Source of the DNA: Emmonsiellopsis sp. PD_33
Taxonomy: Eukaryota > Ascomycota > Eurotiomycetes > Onygenales > Ajellomycetaceae
Assembly: GCA_032988165.1 (NCBI GenBank)
Contig: JANTQF010000174.1
Location: 1 to 64,000 of the forward strand
DNA length: 64,000 bases
Reading direction: 5' to 3'
Positions 32,834 to 46,263 of the stretch are shown piece by piece. The notes beneath the pieces were generated by a model, which did no database searches, was not told the origin of the DNA, and worked only from the letters and a program-made list of their open reading frames with translations. How positions within the stretch are numbered: position 1 is the first letter of the stretch; every line of letters begins with the position of its first letter. The translations under genes and the position numbers were made by a program.

Positions 32834-35093
32834 ATGATCCGGTCAACAATTTTACTCGCGCTTGCGAGCACAACGCTGGCATCATATGCTGGGAACCTCA
32901 ATTACCGCAGCCCATCACATAATCATCCCAGTCTCGGTATCTCGATTCCAAAGGTCTTGAAACGTTCAGACCCCGTTGCGGACCTTTCCCCAGAGGAGCT
33001 CGACTTCACTCACGGCGTCGCGTCCGGAGACCCCTACGCCACCTCGGTGATCCTATGGACTCGATGTGCGCCCTCTACCGAAAACGTTGAGGATGCAGTC
33101 GACGCGGAACGTGGTGGTGAATTATACGACTCCGTTCCGATTTATGGGGATAATGAAGGAAATGCTCCCGTGTCAAAAGCGCCTGTTTGTTTGAACTATA
33201 ATGTGGCGACGGACAAGGAGCTTAAAGATGTGGTTGACTCGGGCACTGTTTATACCAGTTCTGATGTTGACTACACTGTCAAGGTACGAGACAGCCTCTG
33301 GCAGTCAATATATACAAATTTTTTTGTACTGTTCTAACCATGACATCAGGTTGAAGCCAGTCACCTGAAACCCTTCACTACTTATTATTATCAGTTCACC
33401 GTTTGCGACTCGGAGAAGTCTAGCCCCGTCGGACGAGCAAAGACTGCTCCCTCGGAACAGGATGAGGTCAGCGATATCTCGCTGGCTGTATTCTCCTGCA
33501 GCAACTTTGGTAATTTCGTAAAAGCCGGTGAATGAGATCGTGGCTGACATCTTATAGCCAATGGATACTTCAATGCCTACGGCAATTCAGCACGAAAGGA
33601 TCAGGTTGACTATGTTGTCCATCTTGGGTAAGTGAAGCTCGTGCCTCTATAATCCCCAATATATAAGCTGATGATTATAGTGATTATATTTACGAACTTG
33701 GAGCGTGGGTTAATCTACATACGCGATATGAAGTTGAGGATTCTAACTACATACAGTGATGGCTCGAGTATCGGCCGTACCCAATACCCAAAGAAGCAGA
33801 TTTATACACTCTACGAGTATCGAAAGCGCCATGCTACCCACAAAACTGACCAAGACTTGCTTTTGAGCCATGAAAAATTTACGTGGATTCCCGTCTGGGA
33901 TGATCATGGTTCGTCTCTTTTCGGCATATTGGTGTGGAACACTTGTGCTGATTCTATCCAGAGGTTGCCGATAACTCCTATAGAGACGGATCCTCGCTGC
34001 TCCGAAATATAGAGGGCTCGTTTATTGTTGATGGAGGGGTGTCCGTCGACCAGAGGAAGATGAACGCGGTCCGCGCCTATTTTGAATGGATGCCAATCAG
34101 GTACGAGAGCTTCGCATATTATTTACATGCTTGTGTATCTGACTGGGCTTTAGGCAAGTTGAGATGGACGACAATCTCAGAATATGGAGGAATTTTAAAC
34201 TAGGCAACCTACTAGACCTCATTATGCTCGATACGCGCCATTACGACCGATCCATCACCGATCTATATCTTAACACGGGCTACATTAGGAAGATTTCCGA
34301 CGACGTCGGCCGATCAATGATGGGACCCCGCCAGGAGCATTGGTTCTACAACAACTTGAAGCAGTCAGCCAAAAGACATGCTACTTGGAGAGTCATTGGC
34401 AGTCAGACCGGTAAAGCTCCAATCCCATCCGCTACTTAAATGCGTTAAGGTGGAAAACTCCCGCTAACTAATTTCGTAGTCTTCTCCCGTGTCGATGAAA
34501 CCGGCTCGCTCGGCCTCGGTCTCGACATGGACAGTTGGGACGGATATCGCGGAAATCTCAACCGCACCCTACGCACGCTCTACGAAAATAAAATCAACAA
34601 CAACATATTCCTTGCCGGCGATAGCCATGCAAACTGGGTCTCCGACCTGACCTGGCTAGACGAATATCCCTATGACCCCGTAACCGGCGAAGGGGCCATT
34701 GGTGCCGAATTTGCCACGACAGCCGTAAGTAGCAGCGGCCCTGCAAGCACTATCAAGGGCAGCATTTCGAAGTCAAAAACCTTGATAAAGAAGAACAGGG
34801 AACTGCAATGGTCAGAGTTGTATTACAGGGGATATTTTGAGTTGAAGATGTCACATAATCGGACAGATGCGAAATTTTTCGGTATCCCGGATGTCAAGGT
34901 CAGAAGCCCGAATGAACATTCGTTGGCGAACTTTACAATTTTTGCCGGGGAGAATCGATTGGCGAGGACAGAGGGTGTGCCCACGACTGATGGGCAGAAT
35001 GTGGAGAACGGGGCCTTGAGGGGAGGAGAAGTTGTGAGGACGAAGCTGCAGTTTAATACAGAGACGGGGGAGTGGTCGACTCTTGAGGATTAG
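32834..35093 (+). CDS. Secreted PhoD-type alkaline phosphatase/phosphodiesterase
   Basis: PhoD-family metallophosphatase releasing phosphate from phosphate esters. Eight exons: 32834-33283, 33350-33509, 33558-33627, 33681-33704, 33757-33908, 33962-34100, 34154-34410, 34480-35093; 1866 nt, 621 aa, all phases consistent. The signal peptide is MIRSTILLALASTTLASYA. The PhoD_N domain has FTHGVASGDPYATSVILWTR and HLKPFTTYYYQF. The catalytic domain has AVFSCSNFANGYFNAYG, VVHLGDYIYELG, IPVWDDHEVADNSY, LDTRHYDRSITDLY and IFLAGDSHANWVSDL, carrying the Asp/His metal ligands. Exon 4 is only 24 nt but is needed to complete GDYIYELG. Intact, with several glycosylation sequons. Regulation by phosphate is likely for the family but no site was identified. 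Confidence 0.92.
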
Positions 35094-35591
35094 AAAGTGG
35101 ATATTCGGGATTGGGGGATTAATGGACACGCGACCCGGGATCTGGCTATCTGTATTTCTTGGGGCGATCTGTCCTGATATCCTTGCAATCTTGTTCTTGT
35201 TTTGCTATGGCATTCCTTGTATAATCAGTTATATAATTAGTTAACCTCTTGGTTCAGTGTTCGACGGTGATGTTTATTACTAGTTAACCAGAGCAAGCCT
35301 GATAGCCAGGCTGCAGCATGTTGAATGTCTACGAATGACGGTAGGCTAGAAACCATATTTAACCAGGCTGCCAATTGCTAGTAACTATTTGAAACGAAAG
35401 AACACTATTTCCAGCGCTAACTTGCTGAAATTGATCTTTCCCCTCAGCAGCAAAATGCCATATATATTTGACCAGTGGAACGTTTTTTCTATTGTCGAGG
35501 GGACACACTCTCGATCCTGCAGATTCTAAGATATCTAATCCTCTCAAAACCGCTGGAGGCCGGCCTCAGCATCGATTGTACATGTACCAGC
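35094..35591. other. intergenic
   Basis: About 500 nt between phosphatase stop and ankyrin gene start. Nothing seen beyond short frames. Confidence 0.4.
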
Positions 35592-37323
35592 ATGGGCCTT
35601 GGTGGTCTTCCGTACGATGTTTTCCTCGTCATCGTCGGACACCTGGTTCCCTTGATAGGGATAATCAAGGCTCTCCGGCTTAGGTCGATAAATAGTAAGC
35701 CGAAAGCCTATCCAAACCTCTTGAGATAAATATACGCTAACATACTATCTAGAGGCCTTCGACAACGCCATATTATACCAAATATGCATAGCCAAAGTAA
35801 TCGATTTCCGCCTTCGCTCGAATCGCCAAAGCCTCTTTCGGATACCACCGTCGGTCATCGGACGGATTATCCTGGCTAACTCTCGTTCCTGCCCCGAAAA
35901 GGAACAGGTTTTCATGGCCGTTGCGCGCGTCAACCGAGAACTAGATTCCCGAACGCAACATGCTAGTGAGGAGCAGCGGATGAAACGACATGAAATGATT
36001 GCCGAAGCAGTAGCGCAATCAATCCCCCCAATAGAAATCATCGCACAAGGGCGTCAGTTCGGGTTTACGCCAGGGGGTGTCCTTGCGGAGAAAACGAGGC
36101 GACAAAATATTATCTCCGGTGCGATTATTATCGGGGATTTACCCCTGGTTAAATCCCTTTTTGCAGAATGGGCCGACGGGCCTGTGAGCACAAATAAAAA
36201 GTCTTATTTTGGCAAGCCACTGCATATAGCCGCTGCATGGGGGCGGTTGGAGATTGTCCAGTACTTGTTGGATAACGGGGCCGATCCAGAGCGAATTGCT
36301 GCGCCACATACTAACGATAATGACTGGAGGCCGAATGTTGAAAGTGTCTGTCTCTGGTCAAGGCATGCGGGTCGGTGTCCAGATGGGAGTGCGCTGCGCG
36401 TGGCTGCCCTGGCGGGCCATGAAGATATTGTGCGCTTACTTTTACAGCCTGAATATCGCGTACGAACCAGGTCGCCGGAGTACTATCGAGCAATTCTGGC
36501 AGCAACGCGGGGTGGGTATATGCAAATTATTGAACTCCTGCTTGAAACCGCTCGTATGAAACTTGAGAACATGCCAGACTTTCGGTATCAGATGCTTTTG
36601 GAGGCCGTTAAGCATAGACAGGAAGGGCTTGTGCGGATGCTGTTAGATATGGGGACAAGCGTGGATCCTCCCCAAGTCTACAAACCTAGAAGGCGCAAGT
36701 GGACTCCATTGCATATCGCTGCGGGGCATAACTATACAGAAATAATAGACGTCCTACTCGACCACGGAGCCTCTCTGGATGCTACATGTGAGGATGGCTT
36801 CACCCCGATCGAGACGGCAGCGAGAAGTGGACACGAGGAGGCCGTTGGGAAGCTTTTGGAACAAGGCGGAAAAGGAGGAAGCTTGGTGTCTGTGCTCCCC
36901 GCCGCCGCGCATGGCGGACAAGTCCACCTCGTCCGGTATTGCTTACAGAAAGGTGTTGACATTGGTGCGAAAGGTTGCAATTGCACTTACGACTGCAATT
37001 GCACGCCTGTTGGCGTAAATGCACTGTGTGCGGCGATTTATGCACAGAACCCTACCATCATACGCATGTTGTTTGATGCGGGGGTTCCAAAGGATTCAAA
37101 TTCTGTATATCCACCGAATGGGCCAATATTTGCTGCCAGCATGTCTGGCATGATCTATATGACGGCTTGGATCAAGGAGCTCCTAGTGACAATGGGAATA
37201 AAACCAGAGCGGCCCACAACGGCGTACTGGGGCTGGTATGGCCGACTGGGTACTTGGAGGGGAAGAATTGAGCGAGGGCTTGCCATTACTGAACAGACAT
37301 GGGAGATGATGGGGAAGTATTGA
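35592..37323 (+). CDS. F-box-like / ankyrin-repeat protein
   Basis: Two exons, 35592-35694 and 35753-37323; 1674 nt, 557 aa. The N-terminus MGLGGLPYDVFLVIVGHLVP resembles the short F-box-like segment that often precedes ankyrin repeats in fungi. About seven ankyrin units follow from residue 200: GKPLHIAAAWGRLEIVQYLLDNGADP, SALRVAALAGHEDIVRLLLQ, WTPLHIAAGHNYTEIIDVLLDHGASL, FTPIETAARSGHEEAVGKLLEQGG. They are interrupted by a short Cys-rich insert, KGCNCTYDCNCTPVG, near residue 475. Probably a protein-protein adaptor, possibly in an SCF ubiquitin ligase (family inference). An upstream frame-sharing start at 35475 would add residues unlike the family, so 35592 was chosen. Confidence 0.82.
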
Positions 37324-38680
37324 AATAAATACCCCAGCTGTGCTAGAATACTCCGTATCCTGTCGTAGAACTGGAATAGGGGGCGGATTAAACTCGGTTA
37401 CTAAGCTCGGCTAAGACTTGGCGCGGCGAGTTCTATTTCAACGACATTTTGTTCTGTTCTTGTTCTCCCATCTCATCTTCGTCTTCCTGGACCATAGCAA
37501 TTATTATGTGCGGATCAACTGATCGACCTTCGGAATTTTTTGTGGTGACTATATTATACATCTCTATGCCTGCCGGTTCAGCGCATTTTCGACATAAATT
37601 CGACTTGATTTTCCATATCCTATAGAACGGGTGCTGGGAAAGAAGGGATCGAATGATCCTTCTTAAGCGGGCTACGGCCCTTTTTTATTTTCTAAATGTC
37701 CGATTCTCGTTCTTTTTGGCGCTGAATCGTCTTTTCAGCTCCGTACACACAATATATGGGGAGACAATACCTGGGTATCTCCATGAGATGACCGGTCTCA
37801 GAAACCCCCTTCTTTTGTACGAACAGGGTCACAGAGGGTAATAACCTCCACGGCAGTGTTTCATATGGAAAGTGGTGTAATATATGCCCAATGGTATATA
37901 GCTTGAACTATCTACTCCCCATTTTCCCTTGTTGGGCAGCCCCAAATATGGGCATAGAGTAGCTCTGAATCTTCTTGAATATGGCGCCCGAATCTCGATT
38001 TAAGCCAATAATCAAGAGCTAATATGGCTCACGTCAGCCCTGCTGGGAAGATGTGTTGTGTGTTGGTGTTGTTGTTCCGCCCCCATCGCAGCCCCTGAAC
38101 TCTGCACGGACTCGGTTCCCGCGGCGGTCGTGTAGAAAACAAAACAACCTCCCGCAACTCCCCCCCAACTCCCTCCAACTCCTCCAGACTCCCAGGACTC
38201 CGCTCCTTATATCCAACGTCCGCCCCCGCTCATTCCCTACTTTCTGTCCCTTTCATCTGCATTTCCTGCTGTCTTCACTGTTTGCCTTCACAGCAAAGAG
38301 CCTGCGTATCTCCTTTCCTCTGGACCCGGGCGATATGAGATCTCCGCGTCTTCCTCTTATATACGACCTGGACAAGGCGTGAGCGTTGGGTATGCAGGTT
38401 CCTTCGTTGGCGTAACACCAGTTCTTCGCGTTCTACTGGCTTGTTGAGTCTTTTGTTCGTCATTCTTCTGCGCAATCTCCTTTGTTACGCGCTATTCTGT
38501 TCCGTTCCTAGTCGCCCATCGATATATCCACAACAGCCAGCTCGCGTTTGATATACTAATTTGCTAACTTGAGTAATATTTACTAGGCAGCTTCTTCGTC
38601 TCCATTTATGCCAAGTTCCCTTTCTCTACTTTTTATCAAAAGTGTTTGTCTTGTTTTGCTTGTAATTAGCCCGGCAAATT
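37324..38680. other. intergenic, HSL1-like 5' region
   Basis: About 1.36 kb, pyrimidine-rich in the last 600 nt. It carries small upstream frames (for example 38053-38382), consistent with a long 5' leader as is common for fungal kinase genes. No separate gene supported. Confidence 0.4.
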
Positions 38681-41600
38681 ATGGACAATTCGTCCATTAC
38701 ATCCCATTCCCGATCCAACCGGCCGCCTCTTCGCGACGCGAGTAATAGGGCCAACATCCCTCGACGCCCAAAACAGCAATCACAAGCACCACCCAGTTCA
38801 CCTCCTATACAAAAGCAACCCATGTCTATCCAGTCATCAGACCATCCAGGCCCTGAGGATAGCCCCAACCCAGAACAAACGCCAACACCACCGGGCACCA
38901 CTGCTGAAAACAAACGTATATCCATGGTTGTGGACTCGCAGCCAAACTCAAACAGAAACTCTGCGATATCAACCACCTCGACCGCTTCCGGGAAGTCCAG
39001 ACGCAAAACACACATCGGGCCATGGCAACTGGGGAAAACGCTGGGAAAGGGGGCCACGGGTCGTGTTCGACTTGCCAAACACGCGTTGACAGGTCAGACG
39101 GCTGCGATAAAGATTGTCTCTAAGAAATCCGCGGCAATGGCACAGAGTCAGAGCATTGCTGCCATGGACAAAAATATTGAGCTTTCTACGTGTGTTCCGG
39201 GTGGACGTGTCATTCCGTGTGGGATTGAGAGAGAGGTGGTTATTATGAAGTTGATTGAACACCCGAACATTATCAATCTATATGATGTGTGGGAGAACCG
39301 TGGCGAACTGTATGCATGAATCACTTTTTCATCCGTGTGATATATACGCGTCTGAGATTACTAATTTGTGTCTATTCCCCCCCTAGGTACCTCGTTCTGG
39401 AATACGTTGAAGGGGGAGAGCTGTTTGACTATGTTTCGGAAAGTGGACCCCTCCCGGAGATAGAAGCCGTCCGCCTCTTTCGACAAATCATCGCAGGACT
39501 TTCATATTGTCACCGCTTCAACATCTGCCACCGCGACCTCAAGCCGGAAAATATCCTGCTTGATTCTAACTGCAATATCAAGCTTGCAGACTTTGGGATG
39601 GCTGCCCTCCAACCTGCTGGGCATTGGCTAAACACATCCTGCGGAAGCCCTCACTACGCGTCGCCGGAAATCATATATGGCCAGAGATACCATGGAGATA
39701 AAGCCGATATATGGAGCTGTGGGATCATCCTATTTGCCATGCTGGCTGGTTATTTGCCATTTGACGGCGGAGATCTACCCAATACCTTGCGACTTGTCAA
39801 AAAGGGGGAATACGTGTTTCCTCCCTGGCTAAGTCCGGAGGCAATGAATTTGGTACAACGCATATTGCAGAAACAACCTGATGAAAGAATCACTATAAAT
39901 GATATGTGGAATCATCCTCTCTTGAAGAAGTATGAGAAACATCATCTTGTGATGTCATCGGAAGGTGCTTCTTTGGGCCCTCCTCCTCCATTGTCAGAAA
40001 AGGACTGTGGGAAGCGCATTAATCGTCGCCAGGATATCGATATGGAACTATTGAGAAGCCTCCAAACTCTCTGGCATGGATCAAAAGCGGAGGAACTTAT
40101 CAGCAGGCTCCTCAGCGATGAGTATGGCATTCCACCAATTCCCCATATCATCAGTATTTTGTGTTTCTTTCACTAATATTTCAGTAGAATAAACCACGAG
40201 AAAATGTTTTATCATGCTTTGGCAAAATTCCGAGACGAGCAGCTTGAACACTACGAAGGCCCTCCAATGGGATATTCCACCAGCGATTACCATCATATTT
40301 CAAAGCCGGTTGTCAAACCCCAGCTTCGAATACCCAGCAGCCGTCAGCAAGGGCAATCCTGGCGACGTTCTCAGTTTTCTATTGCGACAGACCGCTCTGG
40401 ATATAAGGACAGCCCATATAATGAGCCTCCCAAGTCCGCTCGAACAATCGCAAGCTACGACCCGTACAGATCATCTCGGACACCAATCTCAGATCCTCAA
40501 GTAGAATTTGCCAATGTTATCATTCACCGACAGTCGTCCGAGTCCCAAGGTATCGGAAATCCTGGCGGCTGCGCTGAGATGAATGAATCCCGCGCCCATC
40601 TGACTGCCAATGGACCGCTCTCCAAAGACCGATCCTCCTTTGGCCGAAGCTCATCCGTAAATGGCAGCCGGTGGGATAACTATAGAAAGGGTTCTATGGT
40701 CTCTTTTCAATCCCGGAGCTCCATTGCAAGTTCTCGTCGCCGCGCAAAAGGCTTTGCAGCTTCCCGTTCCACCAGCTACAAACGCAATGTCCAGTTCCGC
40801 CACACCCGTAAACGCTCAACTGGAAGAAACACTCCCCAGAAAATTGGTGTTGCGCAAACCCACTCTCAATATTCCCTTTCGCCAGATTTCACAGGTAGAG
40901 ACGGCCGACTTACAGCTAGGGGAAATAGGCTTTCGCTTTCCTCCGATAGGTTCAGTAGCCCAACCCTGCCCACACCTCCGCCTCCAGTCCGCACTCGCAA
41001 ATCCCCAGGGAATGGTGACGAGCTGGACGTTGCGAAACATCGCGTTTCTGGCCAGTACTGGAAAGACGAAGCGAGAAAGGTGTCCACTGAACTTGGCAAA
41101 ATATGCGAAGAAGCATTCAACCGGACCTCCGTATCGTCCAGCTTTAATTCTGTTCATACAAGTACTGCAAGACATTCTGATTCGCCACCAACTTCTGTTT
41201 CAACGCCAGGGGACATTTGCAGACTAGAGGAGCAGTATAAGATGCGCCCTCTTCCTGAACCGCCCGCGGAATCATTTGGTTCCTATACAGTCAGAGAGCT
41301 GGCCGAGACGCGTCGTCGCCTCATTGAACACTCCTTTCAAGCAAGCGTTGAAGGGCTTCCTCAGTACCTATCCGAAGTCATCGCGCATCTTGATCGTCTC
41401 ATTGGGAATGAGCTTACACCGGATCCCGACAAGAACATTACCACTATCCCAGAAACTCCAGAGCCAGCGCATGAATCTTACCTGCCATCTATCTCAGAGG
41501 ATGACATATTTCAGGACTGCACCGCCATGATTGAAGATATCCACCGTCAGCCAAACAAGTTAAAGACCCAGCCCCCAAAGACTGGAAACTGGGAGCCTTC

Positions 41601-42842
41601 AAAAACTATCCGCATTGTACCACCCAGCCCAGTTCCCGCAATGGACACTATAAAACCACTGACCATCCGCAAGAAATCAAGCCAGCACTCGACACACAAG
41701 GACGGGTCCGTAGATTCACTGGGACGCCGCACTCCCGTTCCAATTTCTGGAAATGAAAGCTCCGTTAGTGTTCCTACCAGCAGACGTAGCAGCGCCGCTC
41801 GATTTTACGCCGGTTTGGAGCCAATTGAAGAGCACCCAAAATCCCCAAGATGGAGTGACGCTCGAAGCTCTGGGGAATCAAGAAAGTGGACATGGTTCAA
41901 GCACAAGCCGCAGCTAAGTCAGGATGAGATTCCCCCGCCGCCACCAACGAAGGATATCTCGCCATCCCCAACTCCTCAGGCCAACCCTGAACTGGGTAAG
42001 CGGAAGAGCGTTCTGTCGTTGGAGACGATGACACAAGCACCAAAGGTCATTAAAGCAGCCTCACCGGAAAAACCAAAAGGTAGATTCTGGCTGTTTGGAA
42101 GAAAGAAGACCCAAAAGCAAAAGCCTGTGCATGAAATTGCGAAAGGAAGTAAGATAATTCCCCGCCTAATCCGCTTAGCACGTCCCGCCCCTATTAACCA
42201 GAGTTACCAGTCAACGACCTCGATGATGGAACCCAAAGCATGCTCAGTCTTGCAGCAACTGCTCCTGAGACGCCTACATCTCCTAGCCAGGCCAGTTCTC
42301 AGAACAACAATAATAATGTCAAGCCCGAACAACGTCGCCCAAGCAGCCAAAACTGGTTTGCCCGGTTCTTCCATCTCAAACCAGCATCCAAAACGCTCGC
42401 ATTCAGTGTCTCCAAAACCCGAGCAAGAAAGGAAATTGTCAAGATCCTACAAGAGTGGAAGAAATACGGCATGGAAGATATCAAATTTGACAAGGACACT
42501 AATATCGTCACGGGCCGAGTAGCAGAGATCAACTGTAAACAACCTCACTCCTTCTAACCAATCATCAAAATCATTAGAAAATTTCGTCCACCACTAACTC
42601 ATCTGATATATATAGTCCTCCGCCTCAGCCCCGTTGAATTCTCCGGCGAATTCTTCACTGTTCTAGAACACGGTAGACACGCGAATCTTAGCTTGTTGCA
42701 TCTAAAGCAAGAACGGGGCGCGGCGTCTTCCTTTCACAAGGTCGTTGAGACGCTGCAGATTGTGCTGAAGCAGCGCGGATTATTAATTGAGGACTCGGCG
42801 AAGGCCAAGAAGATGATGAAGGTGTTAAATATGAGAGCATGA
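38681..42842 (+). CDS. HSL1/GIN4-family morphogenesis checkpoint protein kinase
   Basis: Serine/threonine kinase of the NIM1/HSL1/GIN4 group, acting at septin rings and the bud neck or septum to control Wee1 and cytokinesis. Five exons: 38681-39309, 39387-40121, 40185-42148, 42202-42534, 42616-42842; 3888 nt, 1295 aa. The N-terminal 105 residues are disordered. The kinase domain (about 110-400) has LGKGATGRVRLAKH, AAIKIVSKK, CHRDLKPENILL, KLADFGMA, SCGSPHYASPEII and WSCGIILFAMLAGYLPF. A long Ser/Pro/Arg-rich tail follows, ending in a compact block (WFARFFHLKPASK, KEIVKILQEWKKYGM, LRLSPVEFSGEFFTVLEHGRHANLS) like the C-terminal membrane-binding domain of this group. The exon 3 acceptor is a tandem CAGTAG, so one residue may vary. 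Confidence 0.92.
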
Positions 42843-44038
42843 TTGGATTCATTCGTCTACGGGGTGCTCTTGGTTTCGATATTCAAGGTTCTTTTTTTTT
42901 TTTTGTTGTTTCTTTTTGGCTTTGCTTTGCCTTGTTTCCCATCCGTCGATCTTGCATGCTCTTCTGTGTCCGAATATCCGTGATGATTTTAACCCACCAG
43001 CCGCGTTTCCGGTGGCTAATGTGTGATCATCCCCCCCAACTTTAACCCTATGCTTCCACTCCCCTACCTTTAATGATTATTTTCTGTCGTTTTGGTTTTT
43101 ACCCTTTTCGCGGCCCCTCCCCCCCCCCAAAACTCGCGTTTTGATGATCTGCTGTTGGATTGCAAAATATCCTGGACTACCTCTCCTACCTACCACCTCA
43201 CCTACCTCTACCGTAATAATCTGTCTGTCCTTGCAATTTTTCTGAATATGTCCACGCGGCAAAGTATGGATCTGTTTGTTCGTCTGTCTGTTTTATTGAA
43301 CTGTTTATCTGGCGGATTTTATTCGAACGGTGTCGAGGTCGGGGTTACATTTGTCGTTTGTCGTTTACAATTGCTTGCCTGTGTTGAATGTTGAATATCG
43401 TGAATGGTTTGATCTGTATGGACAGAGAGGGTAGGGTGATTACACTTGACTTTTTTTTAATACTTCAGAACATACATAGCTTTTTTTTTGATTTTACAGT
43501 GTTGATAGGGAACCTGTCTTGCTTTCTTTCCTTCTTTCTTCTTCTTTTTCTTTTTTTCATGTCTAAACCTCAGCCCCTATTCTCTCATATCTTGAAAAAA
43601 AAAAAATCAGTCAGAAAAGGCATTAATTATTCATTAAAAAAAAAAAACATTTTAATAACACAGCTATGGAAAGAACAAGTACAATCTTTTGAGGCATATC
43701 TGGTAAGATGGAAAGAAAAGAAAAGAAAAGAGAAAAGAAAAATTCATCCATGCTCTCAGAGATCCACGTCCGCATAAAACCAAGGCATGACAAATATGAA
43801 GCATTATCCCTTCCTACCCTCCGTTGTGCTGCTAATCCCGGAGTCCAAAGGGGATTACCTGTCAAGATGGGAGTGTAGGATGTATACGACCACGACCACC
43901 GTCCCCACCTCCAGATCCCAATCTCGAACCGCCGAAAACAGCCAACATCCTCTGATTCAACATGCAACCGCACTCACCACCCACGAAACCCCCAGCCCTT
44001 CTCCAGCTCCTGAAGACCAGGCAGATCATGATCACCCC
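42843..44038. other. convergent intergenic region with homopolymer tracts
   Basis: About 1.2 kb between convergent genes. Very T-rich after the kinase stop, with a T run near 42891, A runs at 43595-43606 and 43636-43648 and an (AAAAG)n stretch at 43711-43742. No gene supported. Confidence 0.5.
43711..43742. repeat. (AAAAG)n microsatellite
   Basis: Short imperfect tandem AAAAG units. Confidence 0.7.
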
Positions 44039-46263
44039 TTAGTGAATAACAACGGCAACATGGTCATCCATGTAGTCCCCAATATTCCCCAAGAAGCACG
44101 CGCAAATCGTACACACGGCCCCAAACGCAATACTAACATAATACACCCACTTGTAGCTCTCAGCAAAAGCCACCTGACCCGCACGCACCAGGATCGCATA
44201 CGCAGTCTCATTGTGGCCAATGCCAGGGATGTGGTGGAGTTCCTCGAGAAGGGACTCGCTGGTATACATGATTGCGGCCTTGATGAGGGTTGAGTTGGTG
44301 ATGCCGAGCTTCATGGCCATCGCGCCACCGATGTATTTGGTGCCGTATTCGGTGAATTTGGCGTGGAAGACGTTGTAGTAGACTGTGTAGCCGACGCCGC
44401 CGCCAATGACGCGGATGGAGAGGGTTAGGGCTGCGACGGTGGCGATGAGGTCCTGGGGAGGCCGTTAGTATGGGAAGGGTTTTGGTGAGGGGGTGAGAAA
44501 ATGTAGGCAGGGAGGGGGGTGAGGCTTACATCTGGGCAGATGATGGTCGTGATAATGGATGCTGGGACGACAATCCCACCAATTCCAAGGGCAGCAATAA
44601 TCAAGATACCCCAGAGTTTGTTCAAATTGTCAGCATCCGCGAATGCCATGGCGCCACAGCCTAGATTTCACATATTATTAGCAGTTATACAAGCAAACGG
44701 GGTTCTATCAAAACGAACCAGCCGTCATAAGAGCACTGCTGACGATCATGAGCTCTCTGTTATTTCCTTTGAACACACTAAGTAGCCACAAGACAATACA
44801 AGCACCTGCCAAAATGCCAAATCCAATGGGAATTCCTCGGATACCGACTTGAACGGGGTCATGACCGTAAACATTGAATGCTTGAGTCGGCCAGAACATA
44901 AGCACGGAGAAGAAGTTGGCGCCGGAGATGAAGGTGATTATGAGAGTGAGGATCAGGGTTCGAGGTTCCTGCTTCAGGCGTCGTGGGAAAATAGGATATT
45001 TCGCGCCATAGATCTCCCAAAATACAAATGCAACGAGCAGGACGAATCCAACAATAAGCCCACCGAGCACATGCGCGGAATTCCAGGGGTACTAAAAGCA
45101 AAGTTAGCCGTGATTCAAAATGAGCGTATTCGACCAAAGCAGGAGGGGAAAGCGAGGTTCTTGCTTACTTGATAACCTCCCCATTGCAGACCCGCAAGGA
45201 AAACTATCATTCCGGAAATGCTGAGAAGGCCACCTAGGAAATCAATACGCTGAAGGATATCCTTTTTATCGAGATCCTTGGAGTTGACCCGAGGAGGTGG
45301 GTGATAGAAGAAGACTGTACACAGGAGCCCAAGGAAGCCCCATACACCGCAGAACAAGCCAACATAGCGCCAATGGCCGTAATAAGCGATAAGCTGGGCC
45401 CAGAGAACGGACGCAGCAAATGGGAAGATGGTGAAAATCAGTACAGCGACGTATTTTCCTCGCTTGGCAGTTGGTGCCATTTCAGACGTTGCAGCCAGGG
45501 CGGTCAATTCGTTAACCCCTGCACCAGCTCCTGCAATTGCCATGCCGCCTATCGAAAAGTTAGATGAACAGCCATGATCGATATAAATGCACCACGTATT
45601 GCAAGCATGGTGGGAACTAACAGATGAAAATGTTCATGGTTTGTGCGGTACTGGAGACAATCATGCCTATACAGATAAGACTTGCGCCGATGATCGCGAC
45701 ATAGCGACGCCCGATAAGGTCCGAAAGTGATCCAACGAAAGGGCACACTCCCGCCAAAGCCAACAAATTTGCCAGGATCTTGTTATGTCGCGTTAGCTTT
45801 GGTTGTACGGCGATAGTCAGGGGAAGGGGGAACAAAGGTACTCACAAACCAGACCCAACGGTCGGTACCGCCGATATCACGGTAAATGTAAGGGGGGATA
45901 CCTCCTAAACGAAAAACATGGGTTAGTAAAATTAAATGGCAGAGGAAGAAACGCAATCACTTAGGTATCACTTGCCGAAAAGATAGACGGGAATTTGACT
46001 TCCAGTCCATAAAAATGCCATAGCAACGAAGCCCATGAATCGGTGGACGGTCATCTATCGAGATGTCAGCCTTTTGTTTTCGCTGATATAGTTCGAGTTA
46101 TCGCTATTCAACAGGAACGTACAGGAGGTTCATGATCGTGGTCTTCGTCATCCCCGTAACTCCTAAGGCCATCACCCTTCGACCCTTTAGCCTGTTCAAT
46201 GTGCTTCGGGCCTTTTTCTTCGTCAGGCGTGTCTGACGACGACCCCCGGTATGCGGATCCCAT
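44039..46263 (-). CDS. MFS transporter, TRI12/siderophore-like
   Basis: Major-facilitator transporter of the fungal TRI12-like group, plasma-membrane efflux or siderophore-type carriers; substrate unknown. Eight exons: 46263-46123, 46054-45976, 45904-45846, 45778-45622, 45548-45178, 45091-44719, 44660-44530, 44452-44039; 1725 nt, 574 aa. Marks are VHRFMGFVAMAFLWTGSQIPVYL, LANLLALAGVCPFVGSLSDLIGRRYVAIIG (MFS motif A), GAGAGVNELTALAATSEMAP and IVVPASIITTIICPD. There are about 12-14 membrane segments and an acidic/hydrophilic N-terminal tail. The second intron starts with GC (G-GCAAGT), a GC-AG intron. No secondary-metabolite cluster is visible around it. Confidence 0.9.
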
